Shown in pieces: positions 53,021 to 62,780 of a stretch of DNA of 64,000 bases. The DNA is taken from positions 744,001-808,000 of the forward strand of contig CAVOKY010000007.1 in the NCBI GenBank assembly GCA_963696645.1, written 5' to 3'. The notes under the pieces were generated by a model. It worked only from the letters and a program-made list of their open reading frames with translations. It was not told the origin of the DNA and searched no databases. The position numbers and the translations under genes are program-made. Source of the stretch: JAMXLO01 sp963696645 (GTDB taxonomy: Bacteria > Pseudomonadota > Alphaproteobacteria > Acetobacterales > Acetobacteraceae). The stretch's first letter is position 1. Each line of letters begins with the position of its first letter.

Positions 53021-53098
53021 GCACATGCATCGGCGGGTTGATTTGCGCCCGCTATTCGCGCACATCCGGCCGTCAGCAGACAACCTCCCGCGACACCC

Positions 53099-53608
53099 AT
53101 GGCAGCAACGCCCACCGACCTCTTTGCGCTGTTCGACCGGCTGGGCATCGAGCACAGCACGATCGAGCATCCGCCGTTCTTCACGGTGGAGGAAGGCCGG
53201 CCCTGGCACGACAAGATCCCCGGCCTGCACTGCAAGAACCTGTTCATCAAGGACCGCAGGGGCGGCATCTGGCTGGTTGTCATGCCGGCCGACAAGCGCG
53301 CTGATATTGGACGGCTTGAAAAGGCCCTGGGCGCGCCCCGCTTCTCTTTCGCCCGCCCCGACGTGCTGCAGGACGTGCTGGCGCTGACGCCCGGGTCGGT
53401 GACGCCGTTCGGTCTGATCAACGATACCCAACGCCGCGTCACAGTGATCCTCGATGAGGAGGTGCTCGAGAGCAAGTGGGTGAACTTCCACCCGCTGCAC
53501 AATGCGGCCTCGACCACGCTACGCTCCGCCGACCTGCTGCGGTTCGTTCGGGCGCTCGGCTATGAGCCGATCGTTGTACGATTGCCGGAGGCGCCGGCGG
53601 GCGAATAG
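53099..53608 (+). CDS. ProX-type prolyl-tRNA editing (YbaK) domain protein
   Basis: 169 residues. The YbaK/ProRS-INS fold is visible: FDRLGIEHSTIEHPPFFTVE, GLHCKNLFIKDRRG with the conserved Lys46, PDVLQDVLALTPGSVTPFGL and VILDEEVLESKWVNFHPL. Free-standing ProX proteins hydrolyse Ala-tRNA(Pro) to prevent mistranslation. Length is normal for the family. Confidence 0.92.
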   Translation: MAATPTDLFALFDRLGIEHSTIEHPPFFTVEEGRPWHDKIPGLHCKNLFIKDRRGGIWLVVMPADKRADIGRLEKALGAPRFSFARPDVLQDVLALTPGSVTPFGLINDTQRRVTVILDEEVLESKWVNFHPLHNAASTTLRSADLLRFVRALGYEPIVVRLPEAPAGE

Positions 53609-53685
53609 CTGTGTCGATATCATCAACTGCGCCGCCTTCAGCGTCGGCAGTGCGAGATCAATCCGGGTCGCCGTCGTTCCGCTGA

Positions 53686-54991
53686 TCAATGCACAGCGGC
53701 CAACCCGGCAACGGGAATGCCCGATGCGCCTGGACGCCGCGCGCGCAGCAGTCGGCGTGCGGCATCCAGACGGTCCACGTTGAGATAGGCCTTCAACAGG
53801 GTGAACCGCACCAGGTCAAGCTGCGCGTGGCTGCCGCCGATACGTTCGAGGTCGTCAGCAATCGGTTCAAGCGCATCGATCGCGGCGGAGAAATCGCGCC
53901 GTTCGAAAGCGGCGAAGGCGCGCGAAACCACTGGAACGAAGCGCGCCGGATGGATAACGACCCTGGCGCGCGAGCTCGTCCATCTGCCGGTCGCGCGCCT
54001 CCAGCGCCGCGTCATCGCCCGCCACGACCTGCGCGAGCGCGATATGCATGTCGGAAAAGGCCGCGCCGGCACGCGGAAACGCGCCGTTCGCGAACTCGTG
54101 CATCACGCGCCATGCTTCGGTGTCACGCGGATGCCCGGCGAGTTCCCAACGCCACAGAAACGAAACCGCATCGTTCACCTTCCCCCGCGGCGGTCCGCTG
54201 TGCACATCGGGCGAGAAGGCCTCCGTGAAAAGCCGGAACGCCGCCGCCACATCGCCGGCCTCAAGGTCGCCGAACGCGAGATGCCAACTCAGGTGACTAT
54301 ATAACAAGCCGTCGCGCGGATAGGTGGTGAGCCAGCACGCGAGGAACGCACGAGCCGCGTTCGCATCGCCCTCCTCGTAGCAAAGATGCGCGCGAGCATG
54401 CGCTGCCCAGGGATTGCTCGGGTTTTGCGCGAGCGATCGATCGATCTTCGGGCGTGCGGCATCTCGCTGTCCATTCTCTGACAGCGCCATGCCATGATGG
54501 GCCGTGAACCACCAATCGTCGCCGTAGCACGGGGCAAGCCTGTCCAGCAGATCCAGCAGCGCGCGTTTCTGCCCGGCGCGGCCGGAACTGCCGATCAGTC
54601 CGTTGGTGAATGCCGTGGTGCCGAGTACCAGGGCGTCGCGCGGCCAGGCGTTCAAATGCGCGGGCAACGCGGCAAGGGCGGCTTCGGCGTCGCCCGCCGC
54701 AAGCAGGTCGAAGAACGCGATATGGCTGGCCTCACGCGTGGACAGACCGGCGGCGAGGCGCTTGGCCGCCGCCATCGACTCGCGTGCCGCCGTTGCGTCG
54801 CCGCGTTCCAGCAGCACGTGCGCCCTGGCGGCATGGGCGAGGGCAAAGCCGGGATCCGCGGCGATGGCACGATCGAACGCCTCGATCGCGCCGGGGTACA
54901 TGGTCAGCTTCGACAGGCATCCCTCGACGTAGGCGTCCCGCGCGGCGGACGAGGTGGTGGACAAGGGAAGGTCATATCGGTCCGTCAACAT
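53686..54991 (-). pseudogene. TTC38-like tetratricopeptide protein with frameshift
   Basis: The first ~340 residues (ATG 54991, GAGGATC upstream) read AARDAYVEGCLSKLTMYPGA, AIAADPGFALAHAARAHVLL, DDWWFTAHHGMALSENGQRD and FLWRWELAGHPRDTEAW, which matches the TPR-repeat protein 38 family. Near 53961-53968 the frame shifts by one base; the C-terminal ~95 residues (RVVIHPARFVPVVSRAFAAF ... RRLLRARRPGASGIPVAGLA) are in the next frame. Joining them gives a protein of about 434 residues, normal for the family. Function in bacteria is unknown. Confidence 0.8.
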
Positions 54992-55162
54992 GATCGATCC
55001 TCGACGCGGCATTTACCGGAAACCATACAATTCGCCTTGGCGCACACGGAAGGGGGTTGCGGGCTGCGCGACCTTGGCGGCGGAGATTGGCGGATTCACG
55101 GCACAAGTGTTCGCGTCTGGCACCGCCGCCTCTTGCCCGAGCGATCGCAGTTGGAATGGCGC

Positions 55163-55992
55163 CTAGCCCAATGCGAGCTCACGGTAGCCGTTCGCCGCAA
55201 CCGCATCGCAGTGCTCGCGATAAACGGGATAGCCACCACTGTAACGCATGATCCTGCGGGTCTGCTTGCCCTCGACATTGCGGTTGATGCCGGTCATCCA
55301 CGAGTCGACTTCGTTGGCCAGCAGCCCTTCGCCCATAGCCTTGACATGTTCAGTCCACAGGGCTGTCCCGGCCTGGGTGGCCTCGATCCGCGTCAGGCCG
55401 TGGTCGCGCGCATGGCGGATCAGACCGGTCACCCATTCGACGCTGTATTCGGCGGCGCGTGGAAAGTTGCCAAGCCCGGCATGCGGCCCCATCGCCATCA
55501 GCATGTTTGGGAAGCCTTCGACCAGGACGCCGAGATAGGTTTGCGGCCCCGCATTCCACTCGTCCTTGAGCCGGCGTCCATCGACGCCCCTGATATCGAT
55601 ACGATCGAAACTACCGGTGATCGCATCGAAGCCGGTCGCGTAGATGATGAGGTCGAATTCGTACTCGGCATCACTGGTCCTGATGCCGACCGGCGTGATG
55701 CGTTCGATCGGCGTTACGTTGATGTCGATCAGCCTGACGTTGGGCTGGTTGTAGACCTCGTAATACTGCGTCTCGAGCGGCAGGCGCCGGGTGCCGAAGC
55801 CATGGTTCTTCGGGATCAATTTCTCGGCCACGGCGGGGTCCTTCACCCGCTGGCGGATTTTGCGCGCAACGAATTCCGAGATCAGCGCATTGGCCTCGCG
55901 ATCCACCAGGATGTCGCAGAAGTTGGCTTGCCAGATGCCGAAACCTGGTTCGCCGTAGAGCTTCTCGAAGAATGCCTCGCGTTCCTCATGTG
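55163..55992 (-). pseudogene. Baeyer-Villiger monooxygenase, C-terminal fragment
   Basis: About 276 codons: HEEREAFFEKLYGEPGFGIW, DREANALISEFVARKIRQRV, PKNHGFGTRRLPLETQYYEV, LIDINVTPIERITPVGIR and IIYATGFDAITGSFDRIDIR, ending GYRELALG. This is the C-terminal half of a class B flavoprotein monooxygenase. It was separated from its N-terminal half by the IS630 element at 55996-57172. It has no start of its own and is probably inactive. Confidence 0.92.
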
Positions 55993-55995
55993 TTA

Positions 55996-57172
55996 TACCA
56001 GAAGCCCTAAGTCATGACGCACGCCCAAGCGCGAGTTCCGATGGATCTGATGCGATCGGGGTCGCTGATCAGAAAATGCCACGCATCCTTGCAAGCTGTG
56101 ACGATGGCCTCGTAGCTGTCCCATACCAACAGGCTCAGCTTGTTGGCCCGGAGGTAGTGCCAGACGTTCTCCATCGAGTTGAGTTCCGGCGAATAGGGTG
56201 GCAGTGAGATTAGCGTGATGTTGACTGGGACTTTCAGCTTCTTGCCGCGCTGATGCCAGCCGGCGCCGTCGCAGATCAGGACGGCGTGCGCACCGGGCTG
56301 CACCTGCGTGCTGATTTCCTTCAGATGCTCGTTCATTGCCTCGGTATTGGCGGCGGGCATGATGACCGCGGCGCCGACCTCACGAGCGGGGCAGATCGCA
56401 CCAAACAGATAGACCGAATCGTGGCGGTTATCCCGTACTGCGGGTGGCCGGGAACCAATCGGCGCCCACTGGTACGGGAGCCATCCCTTCTGGCCTACTC
56501 TGGCTTCATCTTGGAACCACACCTCCACAGGTTTGCCCGTCGCGGATACTGGCAGGACTTCGTTCATCAGGCTGGCGAAGTTTATTTTGAAACTCTCCTG
56601 CGCCGCTGCGTCCTTCTTCGGATGGTAGGGGCGCGGCTGCAACCGCGTCAGCTTGAGCTTGCAGAGCAGCTTGGCCACGCTGCGCTTGTGGAACGTAACC
56701 GCGAAGTGGCTGGCGATCTTCGCGCGCAGATCAACGCAGCGCCACCGCACAACGCCGTCTTTCTCCGGATCAGGCCCTTTGATCACTATCTCCTTCAGTT
56801 CAGCCATTTGCGCCTTGTTCAGCGCCGAAGGGCGTCCAGAGCGCCTGCCGGTTGCCAGGCCGGAAACGTCAGACGCGTTGTAGCGATGCACCCAGTCGCA
56901 TAGCGTCTGCCGGTCCATCCCACTGGCCGTAGCAGCCTCGCCACGCGACCAACCGTCCAGCAAAAGCGCGATGCCCAGCAGGCGTCGCGTAACGGCGGCA
57001 TCCTGGGTTTTAATGGCAACGCCGCGCAGCTCAGCAGCGGACCGGTCCAAGCGCGTGATCTCGATCGCCTTGCCCATGCCGTGACCCCCCAAAAGAACTT
57101 CAGGGTACAAGGAGTCAGAGTTCCGCCGATTCGGGAATCCCTCCGAAGAGTCGGGACTTCCAGCTTCTGGTA
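55996..57172 (-). mobile_element. IS630-family insertion sequence in a monooxygenase gene
   Basis: A 1,177-bp element with terminal inverted repeats TACCAGAAGC...GCTTCTGGTA. It is flanked by TAA (55993-55995 and 57173-57175), or by TA if one base is assigned differently; IS630 elements duplicate TA. Removing 1,180 bases rejoins CTCGAGGTA and ACACATGAG into an open monooxygenase frame (LEVTHEER), which proves the insertion site. The element carries one transposase gene. Confidence 0.95.
56007..57077 (-). CDS. IS630-family transposase
   Basis: 356 residues from the ATG at 57077 (MGKAIEITRLDRSAAELRGV). The N-terminal helix-turn-helix (GIALLLDGWSRGEAATASGM and TLCDWVHRYNASDVSGLATG) binds the ends; the DDE catalytic triad is in EVWFQDEARVGQ, VLICDGAGWHQRGK and SPELNSMENVWHYLRANKL. 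Full length and intact. By chance the host gene reads in frame into it from upstream, so a longer fused frame exists from 58064. Confidence 0.94.
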   Translation of the reverse strand: MGKAIEITRLDRSAAELRGVAIKTQDAAVTRRLLGIALLLDGWSRGEAATASGMDRQTLCDWVHRYNASDVSGLATGRRSGRPSALNKAQMAELKEIVIKGPDPEKDGVVRWRCVDLRAKIASHFAVTFHKRSVAKLLCKLKLTRLQPRPYHPKKDAAAQESFKINFASLMNEVLPVSATGKPVEVWFQDEARVGQKGWLPYQWAPIGSRPPAVRDNRHDSVYLFGAICPAREVGAAVIMPAANTEAMNEHLKEISTQVQPGAHAVLICDGAGWHQRGKKLKVPVNITLISLPPYSPELNSMENVWHYLRANKLSLLVWDSYEAIVTACKDAWHFLISDPDRIRSIGTRAWACVMT

Positions 57173-57983
57173 TTACCTCGAGGGCGGAGCGCGGATCGGG
57201 GCTATGGATGAAACAACCAGGGGTCTCGTGGCAGCGCGCGAAGATCTCGGGATAGCGGGCCCGTATCCGGCGCATCTCCTCCTCGGTGATCCTGGAGTTG
57301 TGCAACGGTGCGCACCAGTTGGGTGTGCGCTGGAACACGGTCAGGTGACCGACTTCCCTGGCGATTGTCTGGATGGTCTGCACGGCGGTCGCGCCGGTGC
57401 CGATCACCGCAACGCGCTTGCCCGCGAGGTTCACCGGTTCCTTGGGCCAGTGCGCGGTGTGGCACGACTGGCCCTTGAACGTCTCGACGCCCGCGATGCG
57501 CGGCATGGTCGGCGCCGAAAGCACGCCGATGGCGGTAATCAGGAAACGTGTGGAATAGTGTCTGCCATCCTCCAGCGTGACGTCCCAGGTACGCGTCTCC
57601 TCCTGGTAGTGCGCGGCGGTCACGCAGCTCTTGCACTGGATGTCGCGGCGCAGGTCAAACTTGTCTGCAACGTAGTTGAGATAGCGCTCGGTCTCCGGTT
57701 GTGACGCGAAGTGCTCGGCCCAGTTCCATTCTTGCAATAACTCATCGGAAAACGAATAGCCGTAGGTCCAGCTTTCGGAATCGAACCGCGCACCGGGGTA
57801 GCGGTTCCAGTACCAGGTGCCGCCGACATTGGTGCCGGTCTCGAGCACCCGCACCTTCAGGCCGAGTTCGCGCAGCCGGTAGAGCTGGTAGAGGCCGGAT
57901 ACGCCCGCGCCGATGATGATCGCGTCAAAATCCTCGGCAGCATCCGACTTGGCTTTGTGTGCGACTGAATTGGGGGCAACCAT
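57173..57983 (-). pseudogene. Baeyer-Villiger monooxygenase, N-terminal fragment
   Basis: 270 codons from the ATG at 57983 (MVAPNSVAHKAKSDAAEDFD). The FAD site IIGAGVSGLYQLYRLRELGL, GGTWYWNRYPGARFDSES, the BVMO fingerprint FKGQSCHTAHWP, and the NADPH Rossmann motif VAVIGTGATAVQTIQ are all intact. The reading frame ends in DPRSALEV where the IS630 element enters. Known BVMOs insert oxygen into ketones or oxidise steroids and cyclic ketones. The interruption makes this copy non-functional. Confidence 0.93.
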
Positions 57984-58207
57984 GCGCTCTTTCCTGAAGC
58001 GAGGTAACCTACGTCTTGTGATTGACCGGGGTAGGGATTGTACGCCTTCCCGCAGCTTCCGCAAAGCGCCGTCGCCCCATGCGCCCGGCGGCGGGTTCAG
58101 GTGGCTTGCGCTTCACGATTGGCTTGACAATCGCTCAGGCTTGCATTTGCAGCCACGCGACATGGTGGCACTATGATGCGCAAGAACAAGCGGTGAGGAA
58201 CGACAGA

Positions 58208-59212
58208 ATGACGATGCGCATTCTCTGGCCAAACATTCCGCCCGAATTCGAGCAGTTCGCCCGCGACGCGATCGGCGCGGGCTTCGAGACCGATTTCTGT
58301 GCCAGGTTCTCCGATGTGACCGACGAGCAATGGGCCAACGCGGACGCCATCGTCGGCTCGTGTCCCCCGCCTCAGTACATCGATAAGTTACGCAAGTGCC
58401 GGATCTTCGTGAAGCTGGGGGTCGGCTACGACGACGTCGACATCGAGCGCTTCGGCAAGATGGGCATCGCCGTCTGCAACACGCCAGACTACGGCACGCG
58501 CGAGGTCGCCGACCACGCCATCGCTCTGATGATGACGCTGGCCAAGAGCATCGCCTATCACGACGACCAGTTGCGTGCCGACCTCAAGACCAACTGGCGT
58601 CCCGCGCACAACCCGTTCGGCCGGCGGCTGTCGGTCTGCACCTTCGGCGTGGTCGGCATGGGTCGCATCGGCACGGCCGCGGCCCGTCGAGCCAAGGCCT
58701 TCGACATGGATGTCGTCTTCCACGATCCCTACCAGCCGAACGGCTATGAGCTCGCCATCGGCGTCCGCCGCGCTGACTCATTGGCCGAGCTAATGGGCCA
58801 GTGCGATTTCGTCAGCATCCACGCGCCGCTCAGCGCCGAGACGCGCAATCTGATCGGGGCCGATGCCTTCGCAGCCGCGAAGCGCGGCCTGATCCTGATC
58901 AACACCGCACGTGGGCCGATCGTTGATATCGATGCGCTCTACGACGCCATGCAGGATGGCACGGTGCTCGCCGCCGGCCTCGACGTGCTGCCGGATGAGC
59001 CGGCCAACCCACAGTCGCGCCTCATCGCCGCCTGGCAGCGCAACGAGGAATGGATCCGCCACCGCCTGCTGTTGACGCCGCACTCGGCCTTCTACACGCC
59101 CGAGAGCATGCGCGATAATCGCGCCTTCTCGTCCCGCACGGCGGCGCGTTACCTGCGCGACGGGCGCCTCGAGAATTGTGTCAACCGGCAGTTCCTTGCT
59201 GCACGCAGCTAA
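58208..59212 (+). CDS. D-isomer-specific 2-hydroxyacid dehydrogenase
   Basis: 334 residues from the ATG at 58208. The Rossmann motif FGVVGMGRIGTAAARRAKAF, Arg block LILINTARGPIVDIDALYDA, Glu block AAGLDVLPDEPANP and catalytic His in LLLTPHSAFYTPESM are present. The C-terminal CVNRQFLAARS is normal. Different from the copy at 46921 (about 30% alike by eye). Substrate not known; it lies beside the broken monooxygenase gene, with opposite orientation. Confidence 0.92.
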   Translation: MTMRILWPNIPPEFEQFARDAIGAGFETDFCARFSDVTDEQWANADAIVGSCPPPQYIDKLRKCRIFVKLGVGYDDVDIERFGKMGIAVCNTPDYGTREVADHAIALMMTLAKSIAYHDDQLRADLKTNWRPAHNPFGRRLSVCTFGVVGMGRIGTAAARRAKAFDMDVVFHDPYQPNGYELAIGVRRADSLAELMGQCDFVSIHAPLSAETRNLIGADAFAAAKRGLILINTARGPIVDIDALYDAMQDGTVLAAGLDVLPDEPANPQSRLIAAWQRNEEWIRHRLLLTPHSAFYTPESMRDNRAFSSRTAARYLRDGRLENCVNRQFLAARS

Positions 59213-59265
59213 GGGATCGGAGATGTCGGGTTCCTGAACGACCTATCGTGTGATCCACTATCAAG

Positions 59266-59898
59266 CTACGCGCGCACGTAGTTTCGGCACACGATACGCA
59301 GCCGATCGCTGATCTGATCGCGAACCCGCTGAGGCATCGCGGTTGACCCGCTCGCCTGCTTCCATTCCGGTGAGTCCACCACGCCGGGTGATGCGAGATG
59401 ATACAGCGCCACGTATTTCGGGCCGCCGCCGCTGGTCCGAAAACGGCGCGCGCACAGCACGCCGGGGACACTGGCAAGGGCGGGGACGTGCTCGGTGTCA
59501 TACCACGCGTTGAACGCGGTCTCGACCTGCGGCCCAGGGGTCATACCGACCAACAGGAGCCCGCCGGCACCGGCCGGCGCTGTCGCATCGCCCGGGAGGA
59601 TCTGCTCGCCCTCATAGCGCAGCAGCCGCTCTACCTTCGCCGTCACACGCTTCGACCACGGCGACAGATTCTCGCCCCCGATCGCGCGGTAGCCTGGGCT
59701 GCGTAGCACCTCAATGTTCTGGAGGTCATAGGTCGCGACCGACTGTCGCGGGTTCTCTGCACCAATCCATCGCTGGAGGGTCAGAAAGCCCGGCACTCGC
59801 TGCCGTTCGGGGATGTGCTCGGTATCGTACCAATCGTTGAACTCGCCGGAATCGACAGCCGAGAAATCCATCGCCGCGATCAGCACACCTTTCGCCAT
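59266..59898 (-). CDS. EthD/DUF4286-like protein (paralogue 2)
   Basis: 210 residues from the ATG at 59898. Same two-half design as the protein at 27144: SGEFNDWYDTEHIPERQRVP near residue 16 and ETAFNAWYDTEHVPALASVP near residue 130, plus LYHLASPGVVDSPEWKQ. The two proteins align over their full length without gaps of note. Likely a small-molecule-binding dimeric barrel. Confidence 0.8.
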   Translation of the reverse strand: MAKGVLIAAMDFSAVDSGEFNDWYDTEHIPERQRVPGFLTLQRWIGAENPRQSVATYDLQNIEVLRSPGYRAIGGENLSPWSKRVTAKVERLLRYEGEQILPGDATAPAGAGGLLLVGMTPGPQVETAFNAWYDTEHVPALASVPGVLCARRFRTSGGGPKYVALYHLASPGVVDSPEWKQASGSTAMPQRVRDQISDRLRIVCRNYVRA

Positions 59899-60295
59899 GG
59901 CGTTCCTCATTTCTTCACAATTGGCGGATTTCGACGCAAGTGACGGCGCGCCGTGCATCCAATGGACACATTCAACGGCTGCGAACAATATGCCAACAGA
60001 GCCAGAACCCAAAGGGGGGTGCAACAATCGGGCATTGCCAGAGCCACCGATCGTAGCCGTCCATCGAGTGAGCCGATGATGCCTGGCCACAGCTCGAATG
60101 CCGATTATCCCTGAGGCGAATACTGCTTCGTTGCGGTCCGCACCGACGAGAGGTCACCGGCTGAGGCGAGATCACAACGGCGACCGCAATCACCAATCGC
60201 GCCGTCACGTGTATCAACAGCCAGTTCAACACACTTCATGTTGGCGAGGGTCCGACGCAGATCACAACGTGAGGTTCGATGGCTGAACCTGCCTC
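59899..60295. other. Intergenic region, no gene recognised
   Basis: About 400 bases upstream of the EthD-like gene. It is less GC-rich than its surroundings. No convincing open frame or known repeat. Confidence 0.4.
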
Positions 60296-60668
60296 AGAGC
60301 CCGTCTCTGAATGATACCGAAATAGCCGCTGCCGACCCAAAGGGAACCTTCCGCCGAATGTGCCGGCCGACGCATGCTCGGGCCATCACCAAGGTGCTGG
60401 AGTCATCGTTTGCTCCGGTCATATCTTCCGAACACCGCAATCGGCTCAAGGAATACGGGAATCGCAGCCATCCACGAGCTGCAATTCCCGCGCTATTGAC
60501 CGGCTTTTCGGTCGTGGCTTTCGGAAATCGCAACCCGTTGAAAACACTAGGTCGAGCAGAGACTCCAAAAGTCTTGAATTTCGGTTCGTGACCAATCCCG
60601 CCGGACGTCCGTAAGCGGCTGCGGTTGAGCTATTCCGTTCCGGCTACTACGCTCAGAGACAGGCTCTC
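60296..60668. mobile_element. MITE-like element with 15-bp terminal inverted repeats
   Basis: AGAGCCCGTCTCTGA at 60296-60310 and TCAGAGACAGGCTCT at 60653-60667 are inverted repeats with one mismatch, about 370 bases apart. The inside is less GC-rich than the neighbours and has no transposase-like frame. The end sequence (GAGACAGGCTCT) recalls ends of IS5/IS1182-type elements. Probably a non-autonomous derivative. Confidence 0.65.
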
Positions 60669-60709
60669 AGCGGTGTCGGCCGTGCGGCGCTTTGACAACG
60701 GTGATCCCG

Positions 60710-61234
60710 TCATCCGACGACGCCCAGACCGCTGTAGCTCTTGCCGCGAAAGAAGATCAGCGGGTCGCCATCTGCCCGCGAGGCAACCGCGACAACCTTG
60801 CCGATGATGATCGAGACGTCATCGCGTTGCAGTATCTCGTCAACGGTGCAATCGAACACGCCGAGAGCGTCGCGGAAAACGGGGGCTCCGGTCGACAGGA
60901 CGCGCCACTCGCCGGCGGCGAAACGGGCCGCGCCCGAAAGGCCGGTCTTTCCCGCGAAGGCATCGGCAACCCTGGCAGCGTTTGCGGGCAGGAAATTCAC
61001 CGCGAAGTGACGGCGCGATAAGATGCCGGCCAGCGCACTGGTTTTGCGATCGACCGAGACCAGCATGGTGGGCGGGTTGGCGGTCACGTGGGCCGCGGAC
61101 AGTCCGAGAAAGCCGGTGGGGCCGTCGTCACTGTCCGCAGTGACAACCGTCAAACCGGTCGCCCGTTGCCCGAGCGTCGTCCAAAATGCCCTGGCGTCGA
61201 TTGCCTCGCCGGATGTCACCGTCAAGCCTGTCAT
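60710..61234 (-). CDS. Flavin reductase domain protein (NtaB/HpaC-like)
   Basis: 174 residues from the ATG at 61234, preceded by GGAGACGGTG. The fold signature GQRATGLTVVTADSDDGPTG, FLGLSAAHVTANPPTMLVSV, HFAVNFLPANAARVADAF and FDCTVDEILQRDDVSIIIGK is that of flavin:NAD(P)H reductases that feed FMNH2 to a partner monooxygenase. Divergent from the MmgE/PrpD gene; the luciferase-type monooxygenase at 62781 is a likely partner. Confidence 0.92.
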   Translation of the reverse strand: MTGLTVTSGEAIDARAFWTTLGQRATGLTVVTADSDDGPTGFLGLSAAHVTANPPTMLVSVDRKTSALAGILSRRHFAVNFLPANAARVADAFAGKTGLSGAARFAAGEWRVLSTGAPVFRDALGVFDCTVDEILQRDDVSIIIGKVVAVASRADGDPLIFFRGKSYSGLGVVG

Positions 61235-61406
61235 GTCACCGTCTCCATTGCCGAACCGTCCTGCGGGGCAATTCCGGGAACGATGCCCGTTGCCGCGTCC
61301 CAGCCTGCGCGTGTTGGCTTGCAAAGCATATCCAATAGCGGATGATGCCGCCATTCGGGCGCTCAGGGCTCAGGCGGGAAAGCAGCAGAAGTCGAAAGAG
61401 GCAGCC

Positions 61407-62771
61407 ATGAACAAGGATCCAGCCTGGGCGTTGGCGGAGCACATCTGCGGCAGTGGATTCGCGGACCTTCCGACCGCCACGCGGGTTGCCACATGCAACG
61501 ACATCCTTGACACGTTCGGCTGCCTGCTCGGCGGCAGCGGCGCACCCGGCATCGCGGAACTCGCCCGCATCATCGGCGGCTGGGGCGGTACTCCGCAGAG
61601 CCAGGTCATGCTATGGCAGCGGCGATTGCCGGCGCCACAGGCCGCCATGATGAATGCCAGCATGGCGCATGCGCTCGACTTCGACGATACGCTCGATCAT
61701 GGCGGTTCGATCCATCCGGGCGCATCGGTGCTCGCCGCCAGCCTTGCCGTGTCTGACATGCTTGGCGGCGTGTCGGGCCAGAGGCTACTACTGGCGATCA
61801 CGCTAGGGCTCGATGTTTCCTGCCGCGTCGCCCTCGCCTCAACCGTCGATCGCGGTTGGCATCGCACTGCGGCAATGGGCGTGTTCGGCGCCGCGGCGGC
61901 GTCCGGCAAGCTGCTTGGCTTGAACCCGGAGCAGATGGTGAATGCGCTGGGGATCGCATTCAGCCAGTCCGCCGGCAACCGCCAGTGCATTGTGGATGGC
62001 GCGCTGACCAAGCGACTGCAGGCCGGCCAGGCCGCCAGTAGCGGCGTATTGGCCGCAATCCTGGCCGCCGAGGGTTTCACCGGCGCCCACAACATCTTCC
62101 TCGGCCGGTTCGGCTTCTTCGAGCTGTACCAGCCCAACGGTCATGATCCGGCGAAACTCCTCGAAGATCTGGGCACGCAATTCCGCGGCGATCAATTGAG
62201 CTTCAAACCCTATGCCTGCGGCCGCCCGCAACATGCCATGCTCGATGCGGCCATTGCCGTACGGGACCAGCTCGGACTGGGAACCACAGTCGATCTTGCC
62301 GAGATTGCCGATGTTCGGGTGGCTGCCGCCGCCGCAACCATCGCCGACAATTTCACTGGCGCCCCGCACAAACGCCGACCCACACAGATTGTCGAGGCGC
62401 AGTTCGCGCTGCCGTATCTCATCGCTGCGGCTTTGGTGCACGGCCGCGTCGGCATCTCGGAAGTTGCCGATATCCATCATACGCAGGTCCTGCAAATTGC
62501 CGAGCGCATGGAGGGCGTTGACGCGGACCATGCAAGGAGCGGCGTAACCGTGCGCCTGGGCAACGGTCGCGTGGCCAGTGTCAACATAGCAGCGCCTCTC
62601 GGCTCACCGGAGAACCGCCTCAGCATTGAGCAACTCAAGGCGAAATTCGCGGATTGCGCGCGCAATGCCGTGCGTCCGTTGGCGGACGATGCGGTGCAAG
62701 AGGCTGCAAACATGATCCTTCGCCTGGAAGAAGTGCAGGACGTCAGCGGACTGATGCGGAACTTTGCTTAA
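61407..62771 (+). CDS. MmgE/PrpD family protein
   Basis: 454 residues from the ATG at 61407. The block ALDFDDTLDHGGSIHPGASV is diagnostic of the MmgE/PrpD fold (2-methylcitrate dehydratase and cis-aconitate decarboxylase family); IAFSQSAGNRQCIVDGALTK and KPYACGRPQHAMLDAAI are further conserved blocks. Not PrpD itself by context; more likely a dehydratase or decarboxylase in a catabolic pathway with the adjacent monooxygenase. Nine bases separate it from the next gene. Confidence 0.92.
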   Translation: MNKDPAWALAEHICGSGFADLPTATRVATCNDILDTFGCLLGGSGAPGIAELARIIGGWGGTPQSQVMLWQRRLPAPQAAMMNASMAHALDFDDTLDHGGSIHPGASVLAASLAVSDMLGGVSGQRLLLAITLGLDVSCRVALASTVDRGWHRTAAMGVFGAAAASGKLLGLNPEQMVNALGIAFSQSAGNRQCIVDGALTKRLQAGQAASSGVLAAILAAEGFTGAHNIFLGRFGFFELYQPNGHDPAKLLEDLGTQFRGDQLSFKPYACGRPQHAMLDAAIAVRDQLGLGTTVDLAEIADVRVAAAAATIADNFTGAPHKRRPTQIVEAQFALPYLIAAALVHGRVGISEVADIHHTQVLQIAERMEGVDADHARSGVTVRLGNGRVASVNIAAPLGSPENRLSIEQLKAKFADCARNAVRPLADDAVQEAANMILRLEEVQDVSGLMRNFA

Positions 62772-62780
62772 GGAGACCAC

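Noticed and set aside
54494..56017. 507-codon plus-strand frame opposite the TPR and monooxygenase genes
   Set aside because: Antisense shadow; the minus strand carries recognisable TTC38 and BVMO sequence.
56007..58064. 685-codon fused monooxygenase-transposase as one protein
   Set aside because: The inverted ends and target duplication show the fusion is an accident of the IS630 insertion.
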